Origin: Prevotella sp. UBA3288 | Lineage (GTDB): Bacteria > Bacteroidota > Bacteroidia > Bacteroidales > Bacteroidaceae | Length of the DNA stretch: 64,000 nucleotides | Reading direction: 5' to 3' | Assembly (NCBI GenBank): GCA_002361655.1 | Contig: DETM01000031.1 | Location: 14,228-78,227 of the forward strand | Part shown: positions 9,090 to 18,144 of the stretch, piece after piece | Layout of the letters: every line of letters starts with the position of its first letter | How positions within the stretch are numbered: position 1 is the stretch's first letter | Program-made: the position numbers and the translations under genes | Notes under the pieces: model-generated | The model's input: the letters and a program-made list of their open reading frames with translations, nothing else | Told to the model about the DNA's origin: nothing | The model's database searches: none

Positions 9090-11018
9090 ATGAAAAGGCT
9101 CTTATTTATTTCTTGCCTAGCCTCATTCGGCTGGTTAGGACTTCAGGCTGGCGAAGTGATAACCAGCCCCGACGGACGCATTGCCGTGGAGTTGGACACG
9201 AACGACGGACAACCCTGCTACCAGGTGTCTTACGACGGAAAAGTCATCATCAGCCGGTCAGCACTCGGCCTGCAGACTAATATCGGTGACTACACCAAGG
9301 AGATGGCACTGACGAAAGTGACGAGCAAAGACAAGAACGACACCTACGACTTGCACACCATCAAGCAGAGCCATGTCAGTCATGAGGCACGTGAGGCCCT
9401 GGCCCGGTATGAGCAGAAAGGACAGCATGTGATGGACATCACCTTCCACATCAGCAATCGCGACGTGGCGTTCCGCTATACGCTGTTGCCCAAAAAGGAT
9501 ACACGCTGCTGTGTGATCACTCAGGAGCAGACGGAGTTTGTACTGCCAGAGACTGCCACCTCATTCTTGGCTCCACAAGCCAGGCCGATGACCGGTTTTG
9601 CCCGTACCGCCCCCAGTTATGAGACCCGCTATGGCATTGACGAACCTGTCGGCAAAAACGGCTGGGGACAAGGCTATACCTTCCCCTGCCTGTTTAAGGT
9701 TCCGTCGCCGTCTGCCGAGCAATGGTTGCTCATCAGCGAGACAGGTACCGACGGAAAATATGTTGGCTGCCGACTGACAGGAAAGGAGAAAGGACACTAC
9801 CAGATAGGATTTCCGTTGGAGACCGAGAGCAACGGCTGGGGCTCGACGTCCGTCCAGATGGCACTGCCGGGCAAGACCCCCTGGCGCACCATCACCATGG
9901 GCGACCTCTCCGACATCATCGAGACCACCGTGACTTGGGATGTCGTGGAGCCTAAGTACAAGGCCGGCAAGACTTACGACTATGGCAAGGGCACATGGTC
10001 GTGGATTATCGGCATGGACAGCAGTTGCAACTTCGACGAGCAGAAACGCTACATCGACTTTGCTGCCGACATGGGCTACCGTTCCGTGCTCATCGATGCT
10101 CTCTGGGATGTACAGATAGGCTATCAGCGCATGGAAGAACTGGCCGCATATGGAAAGACCAAAGGGGTGGGCATCTTCTTGTGGTACAACTCCAACGGTT
10201 CGTGGAACGATGCGCCCCAGTCGCCCCGGGGCATCATGGACAACGCCTTGAAGCGCCGTCAGGAGATGGCTTGGATGCAGAAGACAGGCATCCTGGGCAT
10301 CAAGGTTGACTTCTTCGGGGGCGACAAGCAACCGATGCTACAACTCTACGAGGATATCCTGACCGATGCCAACGACTACGGCATACAAGTCATCTTCCAT
10401 GGCTGCACCCTACCTCGCGGATGGGAACGGATGTTCCCCAACTACGCTGCCAGCGAGGCTGTGCTGGCCAGCGAGAACCTGCACTTCTCACAGGGCTTCT
10501 GCGACAACGAAGCCCGCGACTGCGGTGCCATGTACCCCTTTACCCGCAATGTGGTCGGTTCGATGGACTTCGGCGGCTCGGCACTGAACAAATTCTACAG
10601 TGCCGACAACAAACGCGGGTCACAGCGTAAAACTTCCGACATCTATGCCTTGGCCACTGCCGTGATCTTCCAAAGTCCCGTTCAGCACTTCGCCCTGGCT
10701 CCCAACAACTTGACGGATGCCCCTTCGTGGGCCATCGACTTCATGAAACAGGTGCCGACGACTTGGGACGAGTTGCGCTTCATCGACGGCTACCCCGGCA
10801 AGTATATCATCATGGCACGCCGAGCCGGCAACAAGTGGTATGTGGCCGGTATCAATGCCACCGACAGCAGCATCAAGCAGACATTATCCCTGCCCATGCT
10901 GAATGACGGCCAAGTACAACTCTACCAGAACCAACAGGTCGTCACGTCTAAACTGTCTAAGAAGAAAACCGTCAAAATAGAAATACCCACCAATGGTGGT
11001 ATTGTCATCACTCAATAG
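9090..11018 (+). CDS. Secreted GH97 alpha-glycosidase, probably the retaining type
   Basis: The ATG at 9090 starts a signal peptide (MKRLLFISCLASFGWLGLQAG); a longer reading from a TTG at 9063 adds nine hydrophilic residues and is less likely. The protein has the GH97 order of N-terminal beta-sandwich (residues 22-270), (beta/alpha)8 barrel and small C-terminal sandwich. In the barrel IKVDFFGGDKQ places D407 where retaining GH97 alpha-galactosidases have their nucleophile, and E456 and E462 are acid/base candidates. The inverting SusB-type motif is not evident. In this operon it may remove alpha-linked galactose or a similar side chain from xylan oligosaccharides; that is inference. It lies ten bases before the GH115 gene. 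Confidence 0.8.
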   Translation: MKRLLFISCLASFGWLGLQAGEVITSPDGRIAVELDTNDGQPCYQVSYDGKVIISRSALGLQTNIGDYTKEMALTKVTSKDKNDTYDLHTIKQSHVSHEAREALARYEQKGQHVMDITFHISNRDVAFRYTLLPKKDTRCCVITQEQTEFVLPETATSFLAPQARPMTGFARTAPSYETRYGIDEPVGKNGWGQGYTFPCLFKVPSPSAEQWLLISETGTDGKYVGCRLTGKEKGHYQIGFPLETESNGWGSTSVQMALPGKTPWRTITMGDLSDIIETTVTWDVVEPKYKAGKTYDYGKGTWSWIIGMDSSCNFDEQKRYIDFAADMGYRSVLIDALWDVQIGYQRMEELAAYGKTKGVGIFLWYNSNGSWNDAPQSPRGIMDNALKRRQEMAWMQKTGILGIKVDFFGGDKQPMLQLYEDILTDANDYGIQVIFHGCTLPRGWERMFPNYAASEAVLASENLHFSQGFCDNEARDCGAMYPFTRNVVGSMDFGGSALNKFYSADNKRGSQRKTSDIYALATAVIFQSPVQHFALAPNNLTDAPSWAIDFMKQVPTTWDELRFIDGYPGKYIIMARRAGNKWYVAGINATDSSIKQTLSLPMLNDGQVQLYQNQQVVTSKLSKKKTVKIEIPTNGGIVITQ

Positions 11019-11027
11019 CATTTTCTT

Positions 11028-13583
11028 ATGAAACAATTCTTTTCCCTCCTATTCGTTCTGATATCGCTTGGCGCAGCGAACGCAGCACTGCCGTTCATCA
11101 CATTCGCGCCACAAGACAATACCATCTCACTGGCCGAAGCCACTATCGACATGGACAACCGTGAACAGCCGTGCGTAAAACTGGCTGTGCAGTCGCTGGC
11201 CAAGGACTTCTGGCGGGTGACCGGCACTACTGCCGTCGTCGGCAACTCCTTCGGCTTCGGCGATAAGGGCCTGGGATATGCCGACCCGGCCAAAACGGCA
11301 GCCACCATCGTGATAGGCACCGTGGGCTGCAACCGTCAGATTGACCAATGGGTCAAGCAGGGACTACTGAAAGACCTGAAAGGCAAACGCGAGAAATACA
11401 TCATCAAAACCATCGGCCGGCAGTTGGTAATCGCCGGCAGCGACAAGCGGGGCACGGTGTTCGGCATCTATGAACTGTCAGCCCAGATAGGCGTGTCGCC
11501 GTGGTACTGGTGGGCCGATGTGCCTGTGACACACCATGACCGACTTTATGCCGTGCAAGGAGAATACACCGACGGAGAACCGGCCGTTGAGTTCCGCGGC
11601 CTGTTCCTCAACGACGAAGCCCCCTGTCTGACGGGATGGGTGAAAAATACCTTTGGTACCAATTATGGCGACCACCGTTTCTATGAAAAGGTCTTTGAAC
11701 TGATATTACGTCTGAAAGGCAACTATCTGTGGCCGGCTATGTGGAGTTGGGCCTTCTATGCCGACGACCCGGAAAACGGCAAGTTGGCCGACCGCATGGG
11801 TGTGATGATGGGTACCAGCCACCACGAACCGATGGCCCGCAACCATCAGGAGTATGCCCGCCACCGCAAGGAGTGGGGAGCGTGGAACTATCAGACCAAT
11901 CAGAAGAAACTAGACCAGTTCTTCCGCGAGGGCATCGAACGTATGAATGGTACTGAGGACATCGTCACCATCGGTATGCGTGGCGACGGCGACGAGGCCA
12001 TGAGCGACAAGGCCGATGTCAAACTGATGGAGCGCATTGTGGACAACCAGCGCCGCATCATCAAGGAGGTGACAGGCAAGCCCGCCGAGAAGACTACTCA
12101 GGTATGGGCACTCTACAAGGAAGTGCAGGACTACTACGATGCCGGTTTCCGCGTGCCGGACGATGTCATCATGCTGGTCTGCGACGACAACTGGGGCGAC
12201 ATCCGCCGTGTGCCCAATGCCCAAGAGCGCAAGCATCCGGGAGGCTGGGGTATCTACTACCACGTGGACTATGTCGGTGCGCCCCGCAATTCGAAGTGGA
12301 TTAATGTGACACAGACCCAGCAGATGTTCGAACAACTGTCGCTGGCCTACGACTTCGGTATCCAGCGTATGTGGATTCTCAATGTGGGCGACCTGAAACC
12401 GATGGAATACCCCATCCAGTTGTTCATGGACATGGCATGGAATCCTAAGGAGTACACCCTGCAAAACATCACCGACCACACCCGCCGTTTCTTCCGTACG
12501 GCTTTTAACGAGTCTATTGCCCAGGAGGCCGCCTCTATCTACAACCGTAACTGTCAGTATATGGCCCGTGTCACCCCCGAGATGCTCGATGCCGGCACCT
12601 ACAATGTGAAGACCGGCGAGTGGAAGCAGGTGGCCGACGACTATATGCGCCTGGAGACCCGTGCCCTGCGCCTCTTCGACGAGGTAACCCCCGAGGCGCG
12701 CGACTTCTATCGCCAGACCATTCTCTTCCCCGTTCAGGCCATGGCCAACCTCTACGACATGTATTATGCCCAGGCCATGAACCACTATCTGGCCAAGCGC
12801 AACAGCCCGGAAGCCAATGCGTGGAAAGACGAAGTAGCCCGCTGCTTCCGTCGCGACTCACTGCTTTGTAATTATTATAATAAGGTGATGAGCGGCGGCA
12901 AATGGGATGGATTCATGACGCAGAAGCATATAGGCTATCGCTCATGGAACGACAACTTCCGCCACGACACGCTGCCACGGACTACGACCGTCAACAGCGG
13001 CAACGCCGAGGGCTATACCTTTGCTCATAGTAGCGGCTTTGTCGCTATGGAGGCAGAGCACTTCTGGCGCGCTACGGCCGGCAAGGACACCGAGTGGACC
13101 GTCTATCCCTACTATGGCCGCACCCTCAGCGGCGTAGCCCTGACGCCATACACGGCGCCTGTTGGCGATGCCTCACTGCAGTACAGGTTCTCGCTGCCGG
13201 AAGGCACCAGTCAGGTGAAGGTGCACGTGGTGGTCAAGTCGACCCTCGACTTTCTGAATGTAGGCGGCCATGAATACACCGTAGGTATCGACGACGGTGA
13301 AGCACAAACCGTCAACTTCAACAAGACACTCGTCGACCGTCAGCCCTATATGTACTCCGAGTTCTATCCTGCCGTCGCCCGCCGCGTTGTCGAGAAGGTG
13401 GTGACGCTGCCCGTTGGCAAGGGCGACAAAGACGGGATGCATTGGCTGACATTGCAACCCAAGCATCCCGGCATAGTATTTGAGAAAATCGTGGTAGACT
13501 GTGGCGGCTACCAACCTGCCTATTTGTTTGGCACAGAAAGCGAATATGTGAAAGGTGACATGGGCAATCCCGTCTTGCCATAG
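11028..13583 (+). CDS. Secreted GH115 xylan alpha-1,2-glucuronidase
   Basis: GH115 enzymes remove (4-O-methyl)glucuronic acid from internal xylose residues of polymeric xylan. The signal peptide ends SLGAANA. Family features include the N-terminal DxxGT-type domain (IAGSDKRGTVFGIYELS, ISPWYWWADVP), the catalytic barrel beginning at VEFRGLFLNDEAP and LKGNYLWPAMW, then MMGTSHHEPM, and CDDNWGDIRRVP. A C-terminal sandwich is present (FVAMEAEHFWR, GKDGMHWLTLQPKHPGIV). 851 residues is typical. The last 64 bases overlap the 3' end of the convergent esterase gene, so the C-terminal residues after 'DCGGYQPAYLFG' are encoded within the overlap. GH115 acts on polymer while the GH67 downstream acts on chain ends, so the two are complementary. 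Confidence 0.92.
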   Translation: MKQFFSLLFVLISLGAANAALPFITFAPQDNTISLAEATIDMDNREQPCVKLAVQSLAKDFWRVTGTTAVVGNSFGFGDKGLGYADPAKTAATIVIGTVGCNRQIDQWVKQGLLKDLKGKREKYIIKTIGRQLVIAGSDKRGTVFGIYELSAQIGVSPWYWWADVPVTHHDRLYAVQGEYTDGEPAVEFRGLFLNDEAPCLTGWVKNTFGTNYGDHRFYEKVFELILRLKGNYLWPAMWSWAFYADDPENGKLADRMGVMMGTSHHEPMARNHQEYARHRKEWGAWNYQTNQKKLDQFFREGIERMNGTEDIVTIGMRGDGDEAMSDKADVKLMERIVDNQRRIIKEVTGKPAEKTTQVWALYKEVQDYYDAGFRVPDDVIMLVCDDNWGDIRRVPNAQERKHPGGWGIYYHVDYVGAPRNSKWINVTQTQQMFEQLSLAYDFGIQRMWILNVGDLKPMEYPIQLFMDMAWNPKEYTLQNITDHTRRFFRTAFNESIAQEAASIYNRNCQYMARVTPEMLDAGTYNVKTGEWKQVADDYMRLETRALRLFDEVTPEARDFYRQTILFPVQAMANLYDMYYAQAMNHYLAKRNSPEANAWKDEVARCFRRDSLLCNYYNKVMSGGKWDGFMTQKHIGYRSWNDNFRHDTLPRTTTVNSGNAEGYTFAHSSGFVAMEAEHFWRATAGKDTEWTVYPYYGRTLSGVALTPYTAPVGDASLQYRFSLPEGTSQVKVHVVVKSTLDFLNVGGHEYTVGIDDGEAQTVNFNKTLVDRQPYMYSEFYPAVARRVVEKVVTLPVGKGDKDGMHWLTLQPKHPGIVFEKIVVDCGGYQPAYLFGTESEYVKGDMGNPVLP

Positions 13584-15466
13584 ACGTTGGCACGCACAGG
13601 ATTGTTCTTCCAAGCATAGCGCACTTGCTGCGGCGCATCGAGGGGCGACTGGACAATAATCCGGTCGCCCTTTGCTGTAGCCACGGCATTCTGGAAACGG
13701 CCATCGGCACCGGCCACCTCGCATTCATAGACTGCACCCTCTGTCTGCAAGGGTTGGTCGAGCGTCAGCACAATTTGCCGACCGGCGGTCTCTGCCTTGA
13801 CCACCTGCGGTGACAGCAGTGTCTTCCGGTTCCAAAGCATATGGTCGAAACCGGTGGCAATGCGCTTGGCTACCTCCCGTTTCCGCAGCGGATGTATGTC
13901 GACAGCCTCGCCCAGGTCAATGATACAGGCCAGTTCGGTATTGGCCAGTTTCGCCGCCACCTGGCGCTGCGCCTCACGCACCACGCTCCAGTTAGAGTTC
14001 TGCGGCTGGTCGGTCGGCTCCATGTAGTTTGCCAGTTGCACCACCATGAAAGGCAGGTCGGGCATCTGCCACAGTTGGCGCCATCCCGTCACCAGTTGTG
14101 TCAGCCATGTCTCGTAGTGACGGGCATCGCCACCGGTGTTCGACTCGCCCTGATACCACACAACGCCCTGCAGGGCATAGGGGGCCAGCGGATAGAGCAT
14201 CGCATTATAGAGTACGGTAGGCAGGTTCTGACCGCCGGCATCCATACTGGGGCACGACTGCAAGCGAGCGCCCTCATGGATGCGCCACTGTTCGGAAAGG
14301 GCTACTTCTGTGCCGTCGTCGAAAATCAGTTTATAGGGTTTCTCCGGTATAAAATGGGGTGCGCCGCCCTTGGTCACGAAACGCACCGTCAGCGCATTAC
14401 GGCCCTCAACAAGCACTCCGGCAGGAATGGTATAGCGGCGTGGCGGATACTGATAGCCCGTCGAACCGACTTGACGACCATTGACATAGGTCTGATCGGC
14501 ATCATAGAGGGTGCCTACCAGCAGACGGGCCGGCAGACCGGCATGGGCCGCATCGACCTGCACATACTGACGGGCCCAGAAAGAACCGTTATATCGGAAT
14601 TCCTTGGTCAGGTTCTGGGCTTGCGGACGACCGTTCGGCTGAATCGTGAAGGCGGATTTTACCTCCCACTGGCTGTCGTCGAAGTCGAGGGCGTCGTAAT
14701 GTTCTGCCAAGCCCGGGTCAGCGTCGTTCAGCAGTCGTTGCCAACGGCTCTGTGCTTGCTGGTTGGCCCGCTGCATGGCCCGCACCATCTCGTCGTCCTG
14801 ATAGAACACCGTCCGCTCATACTCCGCAGGGAAATGCTGCTTCAGTGTGTCGGCAGGCAACCATGCCTGGATAGGTGTGCCGCCCAGCGAATTGACAATG
14901 ACGCCCTGGGGCACGCCGGTCTTCTCATACATCTCACGTCCGAGGAAATAGCCTACGGCAGAGAAGAGCCATGCATTCTCTTTCGAGACGGGCTTCCAGT
15001 TGATGGATGTCGGCTTCACGTCGCCCTTCGGACCGTGGGTGTCGAAGTCGGTCTGCACACGGAACATACGGATCTGGTCATTCCGGTAGTCGTCGATTAC
15101 CTTCCCATACTGCGGATAGACACGTTCGACGGTAACATCAATGTTCGACTGACCGGAGCAAAGCCACACGTCGCCGACGAGGCAATCGTCAATGGTCACA
15201 TCGTTGACGGTCATCTGAAACGGACCGCCAGCCTTCTGTTGTGGCAGTACGACGCACCAGCGACCATCCTTGCCGGCAGTCGTCTCGTACACTTTTTTAC
15301 GGAAGGTCACACGAACCTGTTCGCCGGCATCGGCCTTTCCCCAGACCGGGATGGGTTTACCACGTTGCAGCACCATGCCGCTCTGAAACAACTGCGGCAA
15401 CTGCACCTTGGCATCCGCCGCCACTGCGCCTATCAGCGCAAGTATCATCAAAAAAGTTTTTCTCAT
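13520..15466 (-). CDS. SGNH-family sialate-O-acetylesterase-type enzyme (acetylxylan esterase candidate)
   Basis: Secreted esterase with an SGNH hydrolase fold. The ATG at 15466 begins a signal peptide (MRKTFLMILALIGAVAADA); an ATG at 15511 lies upstream of the promoter and is excluded. Block I is seen as GDVWLCSGQSNIDV (catalytic Ser in GQSN), with GGTPIQAWLP and VVWYQGESNTGG as later blocks. A jelly-roll domain is inserted in the middle (about residues 240-380: FWARQYVQVDA, TYVNGRQVGSTGY). It ends GLPMSPFTYSLSVPNK, the usual end of this family. Homologues in xylan loci remove acetyl groups from xylan, although the family name refers to sialic acid; the xylan role is inferred from context. 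Confidence 0.85.
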   Translation of the reverse strand: MRKTFLMILALIGAVAADAKVQLPQLFQSGMVLQRGKPIPVWGKADAGEQVRVTFRKKVYETTAGKDGRWCVVLPQQKAGGPFQMTVNDVTIDDCLVGDVWLCSGQSNIDVTVERVYPQYGKVIDDYRNDQIRMFRVQTDFDTHGPKGDVKPTSINWKPVSKENAWLFSAVGYFLGREMYEKTGVPQGVIVNSLGGTPIQAWLPADTLKQHFPAEYERTVFYQDDEMVRAMQRANQQAQSRWQRLLNDADPGLAEHYDALDFDDSQWEVKSAFTIQPNGRPQAQNLTKEFRYNGSFWARQYVQVDAAHAGLPARLLVGTLYDADQTYVNGRQVGSTGYQYPPRRYTIPAGVLVEGRNALTVRFVTKGGAPHFIPEKPYKLIFDDGTEVALSEQWRIHEGARLQSCPSMDAGGQNLPTVLYNAMLYPLAPYALQGVVWYQGESNTGGDARHYETWLTQLVTGWRQLWQMPDLPFMVVQLANYMEPTDQPQNSNWSVVREAQRQVAAKLANTELACIIDLGEAVDIHPLRKREVAKRIATGFDHMLWNRKTLLSPQVVKAETAGRQIVLTLDQPLQTEGAVYECEVAGADGRFQNAVATAKGDRIIVQSPLDAPQQVRYAWKNNPVRANVYGKTGLPMSPFTYSLSVPNK

Positions 15467-15474
15467 AACAATGG

Positions 15475-15482
15475 CAAAAGTA
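15475..15482 (-). promoter_or_regulatory. Promoter -7 box of the SGNH esterase gene
   Basis: TACTTTTG on the minus strand (15482-15475) ends only eight bases before the ATG at 15466, so the mRNA would be leaderless or almost so. Confidence 0.6.
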
Positions 15483-15552
15483 ATACTTTCCTGTGAGAAA
15501 AACGACTGCAAGATGTCTCATTGTGGTGCTGTGAAACATATTGTGAAGTATC

Positions 15553-15598
15553 TGCAACATTTTGTTACCGCCCTTATAAAATAAATGTAGTACTTTTG
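15553..15598 (+). promoter_or_regulatory. Promoter of the symporter-GH43-sigma-GH67 operon
   Basis: TACTTTTG at 15591-15598 is a -7 match. No -33 box is evident at normal spacing. TGCAACA at 15553-15559, followed by CCC at about 15571, mirrors the arrangement upstream of the GH3 operon promoter and may be an activator site. Confidence 0.6.
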
Positions 15599-15629
15599 CA
15601 GCAAGAAACCAAAACATAAATATAACGAT

Positions 15630-17048
15630 ATGAACGAATCGACACAACAGAAAGGGTTCTACAAACTCTCGTGGGTGCAGCGCATCGGCTTCGGCTCGGG
15701 CGATCTGGCACAGAATCTGATTTACCAAACCATCTGCATGTACTTGCTCTTTTTCTACACCGATGTCTATGTGCTCGGTGGCGATGCAGCCAAGTCGGCC
15801 GGACTGGCAGGAACCATGTTCCTCGTCGTCCGTTTGGTCGACGTGCTGTGGGACCCGCTGGTGGGTACCTTCGTCGACAAGCACACGCCGCGCTGGGGTA
15901 AGTACCGCTCCTATCTGGTGATGGGCGGCATCCCGCTCACCATTCTGGCCATTCTCTGCTTCTGGGACGGATTCGCCCCCTCTCTGCTCTATGCCTACAT
16001 TACTTATGTGGGAATGTCGATGCTCTATACGCTGATTAACGTGCCCTATGGTGCCCTGAACTCGTCGCTGACCCGCGACACCGACGAGATTACCATCCTG
16101 ACCTCGGTCCGTATGTTCATGGCCAACGTGGGTGGCCTCTGCGTCTCGGCCGGCGTACCTATCATTGTGGCTCTGTTTGCCCAATCTGACAACCTGCCCA
16201 TCGAGATGGCCCTCTTCATGGGACTCGGTTCGCTGCCTTCGTTCATCTTCATGCCGATGGTGCCGGCCATCAAGCGGCGTGTAGGCAAGAAGAATATGTT
16301 CTACATCTTCCTCAGCGTGGCCATCATCGGTATGGCGATGCTCTATATCATCAGCAAGGCCGGCACCGTGAAAGAAAATATCACGCTGGTATACATCGCC
16401 CAGTTCATCAAATCGACGGGTGTCATCGTCGCCACCGGCTATATGTGGGCCCTCATTCCTGAGGTCATCTCCTATGCCGAATACACCTCCGGGCGCCGTA
16501 TTGCCGGCATCGTCAATGCCCTGACAGGCATCTTCTTCAAGGCGGGTATGGCCCTTGGCGGTGTTGTGCCGGGACTCGTCCTGGCCTGGACCAACTATGT
16601 CGCCACAGAAGAGGCTTCGACCCTGCCCAAGGATTCCGGTGCCTGGTTCATGACCATGCTCATCTTCTCGCTCGTCGGCCTGGCTCTGCTCATCTTCTGC
16701 TTCTCGCAGACCAAGGAGCGTGTGGTGATGGACGAGAGCGAGACGAAGAACGTGAAAGTGTCCGACCTCTGGACGGAGTTTATGCGCAACCGCCCACTGC
16801 GTATCATCGCCCTCTTCTTCATCACGGCCTTTGCCATGATGTCGGTGGGCAATGCTGCTGGTGCCTACTTCATGAACGACCTGGAACTGCAGACTCCAGA
16901 GGCTCAGGAGGGCATCCGCTGGCTCGTCTGCATCATCCCCGCCCTGCTCTTGCTCCTGGCTATGTTCATCATCTCGAAGTATGAACTGAGCGACGAGGTC
17001 ATTGACAAGATCAACAAGGAGATAGAACAACGTAACAACAAGCAATAA
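15630..17048 (+). CDS. GPH-family sugar:cation symporter (inner membrane)
   Basis: Twelve-helix MFS-type carrier of the glycoside-pentoside-hexuronide family, expected to bring xylosides, xylo-oligosaccharides or glucuronosyl sugars into the cytoplasm together with a cation. It starts MNESTQQKGFYKLSWVQRIGFGSGDLAQNL, the usual GPH N-terminus with no signal peptide. The family loop DPLVGTFVDKHTPRWGKYR follows helix 2 (about residues 75-95). Further hydrophobic segments span the length, and the C-terminus is short and charged. 472 residues is the normal size. It is the first gene of a rightward operon with cytoplasmic GH43, a sigma-like factor and GH67. The exact substrate is not readable. Confidence 0.88.
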   Translation: MNESTQQKGFYKLSWVQRIGFGSGDLAQNLIYQTICMYLLFFYTDVYVLGGDAAKSAGLAGTMFLVVRLVDVLWDPLVGTFVDKHTPRWGKYRSYLVMGGIPLTILAILCFWDGFAPSLLYAYITYVGMSMLYTLINVPYGALNSSLTRDTDEITILTSVRMFMANVGGLCVSAGVPIIVALFAQSDNLPIEMALFMGLGSLPSFIFMPMVPAIKRRVGKKNMFYIFLSVAIIGMAMLYIISKAGTVKENITLVYIAQFIKSTGVIVATGYMWALIPEVISYAEYTSGRRIAGIVNALTGIFFKAGMALGGVVPGLVLAWTNYVATEEASTLPKDSGAWFMTMLIFSLVGLALLIFCFSQTKERVVMDESETKNVKVSDLWTEFMRNRPLRIIALFFITAFAMMSVGNAAGAYFMNDLELQTPEAQEGIRWLVCIIPALLLLLAMFIISKYELSDEVIDKINKEIEQRNNKQ

Positions 17049-17060
17049 TTCTAATTAAGC

Positions 17061-17102
17061 AAATAATTCAAGAGAAAACAATTCAAGCGTAAATAATTCA
17101 AT
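17061..17102 (+). repeat. Three short direct repeats before the cytoplasmic GH43 gene
   Basis: Three 12-base units of the form AAAtAATTCAAg (17061-17072, 17076-17087, 17091-17102) recur with a 15-base period between the symporter stop and the GH43 start codon. They may be slippage products or mark a ribosome-entry region. Confidence 0.6.
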
Positions 17103-18144
17103 GATGATGAAACCCAGATATCTTTTCCCCAGTGACTATATGGCCGACCCTGCGGCACACGTGTTCAACGGCAAACTGTACATCTACCCCTCTCACGACC
17201 GTGAGTGCGACAACGTGTTCGACGACGATGGCGGACACTTCCAGATGCGCGACTATCATGTGCTGTCGTTCGACGACATTGAGAACGGTCCCGTGACGGA
17301 CCACGGCGTCATCCTCGACCAAGATCAGGTGGACTGGGTGGAGAAGCAGATGTGGGACAGCGATGTCGTCGAGAAAAACGGCAAGTACTATCTCGTCTTC
17401 TCTGCCAAGGACTACAACGGTGAGTTCCATCTCGGCGTAGCCATCGCCGACAAGCCCGAAGGTCCGTTCGTCGCCCAGGAGCACCCCATCCGCGGCGCCT
17501 ACAGCATCGACCCCTGTGTGTTCAAGGACGACGATGGCCAGGTGTATTGCTACTATGGCGGACTGTGGGGCGGACAGTTGCAGTGGCACGTGCCCCTTCA
17601 GGCACCCTTTGCCCCCATTGCCCTGCCCGACGGCGAGCCGGCACCAAGGGGCTATGCCGACATCGGACATGCCTCCGACAAGAAGACCGAACTCTACGCC
17701 CCGGCCGACGCCCCGGCACTGACCAGTTTCGTGGCCCGCATGAGCGACGATGTGCTTCAGTTCACCGAGGCTCCGCGGCCAGTGACTATTATTGATGCCG
17801 ACAGACAGCCCCTGAAGGCTTCCGATCCCCATCGCTTCTTCGAGGCGTCATGGATGCATAAGTACAACGGAAAGTACTACTTCTCCTATTCTACTGGCGA
17901 CAGCCACCTGCTGTGCTACGCCATCGGCGACAACCCCTACGGCCCCTTCACCTACAAAGGTGTGATGCTCGACCCTGTTGTGGGATGGACCACTCACCAC
18001 TGTGTCGTTGAGTTCAAGGGACAGTGGTATCTGCTCTATCACGACTGTGTACCCTCCAACGACATCACTCATCTGCGCTCCTTGAAGGTGCAGCGCCTGT
18101 TCTACAACGAAGACGGAACCATCGAAAAAGTTGTGAATGAATAA
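17101..18144 (+). CDS. Cytoplasmic GH43 beta-xylosidase/arabinofuranosidase
   Basis: Single-domain GH43 enzyme without a signal peptide, so it should hydrolyse imported xylo- or arabino-oligosaccharides in the cytoplasm. Three consecutive in-frame ATGs (17101, 17104, 17107) leave the exact start open. Catalytic residues are recognisable: D16 in YMADPAAHVFNG (base), the Asp of SIDPCVF near 140 (pKa modulator) and the Glu of FFEASWMHKY near 245 (acid). TTHHCVVEFKGQWYLLYHD is a usual late GH43 motif. The length of 347 fits the GH43_1-type group of small intracellular xylosidases or arabinofuranosidases. Its stop codon lies eight bases inside the sigma-factor gene, so the two are probably translationally coupled. 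Confidence 0.88.
   Translation: MMMKPRYLFPSDYMADPAAHVFNGKLYIYPSHDRECDNVFDDDGGHFQMRDYHVLSFDDIENGPVTDHGVILDQDQVDWVEKQMWDSDVVEKNGKYYLVFSAKDYNGEFHLGVAIADKPEGPFVAQEHPIRGAYSIDPCVFKDDDGQVYCYYGGLWGGQLQWHVPLQAPFAPIALPDGEPAPRGYADIGHASDKKTELYAPADAPALTSFVARMSDDVLQFTEAPRPVTIIDADRQPLKASDPHRFFEASWMHKYNGKYYFSYSTGDSHLLCYAIGDNPYGPFTYKGVMLDPVVGWTTHHCVVEFKGQWYLLYHDCVPSNDITHLRSLKVQRLFYNEDGTIEKVVNE

Noticed and set aside
13841-15496. Open frame of 551 codons opposite the SGNH esterase
   Set aside because: No motif and no promoter; shadow of the esterase gene.
15357-17045. Open frame of 562 codons opposite the symporter, His/Asp/Glu/Gln-rich
   Set aside because: It is the antisense image of membrane-helix codons; the symporter motifs on the plus strand are unambiguous.
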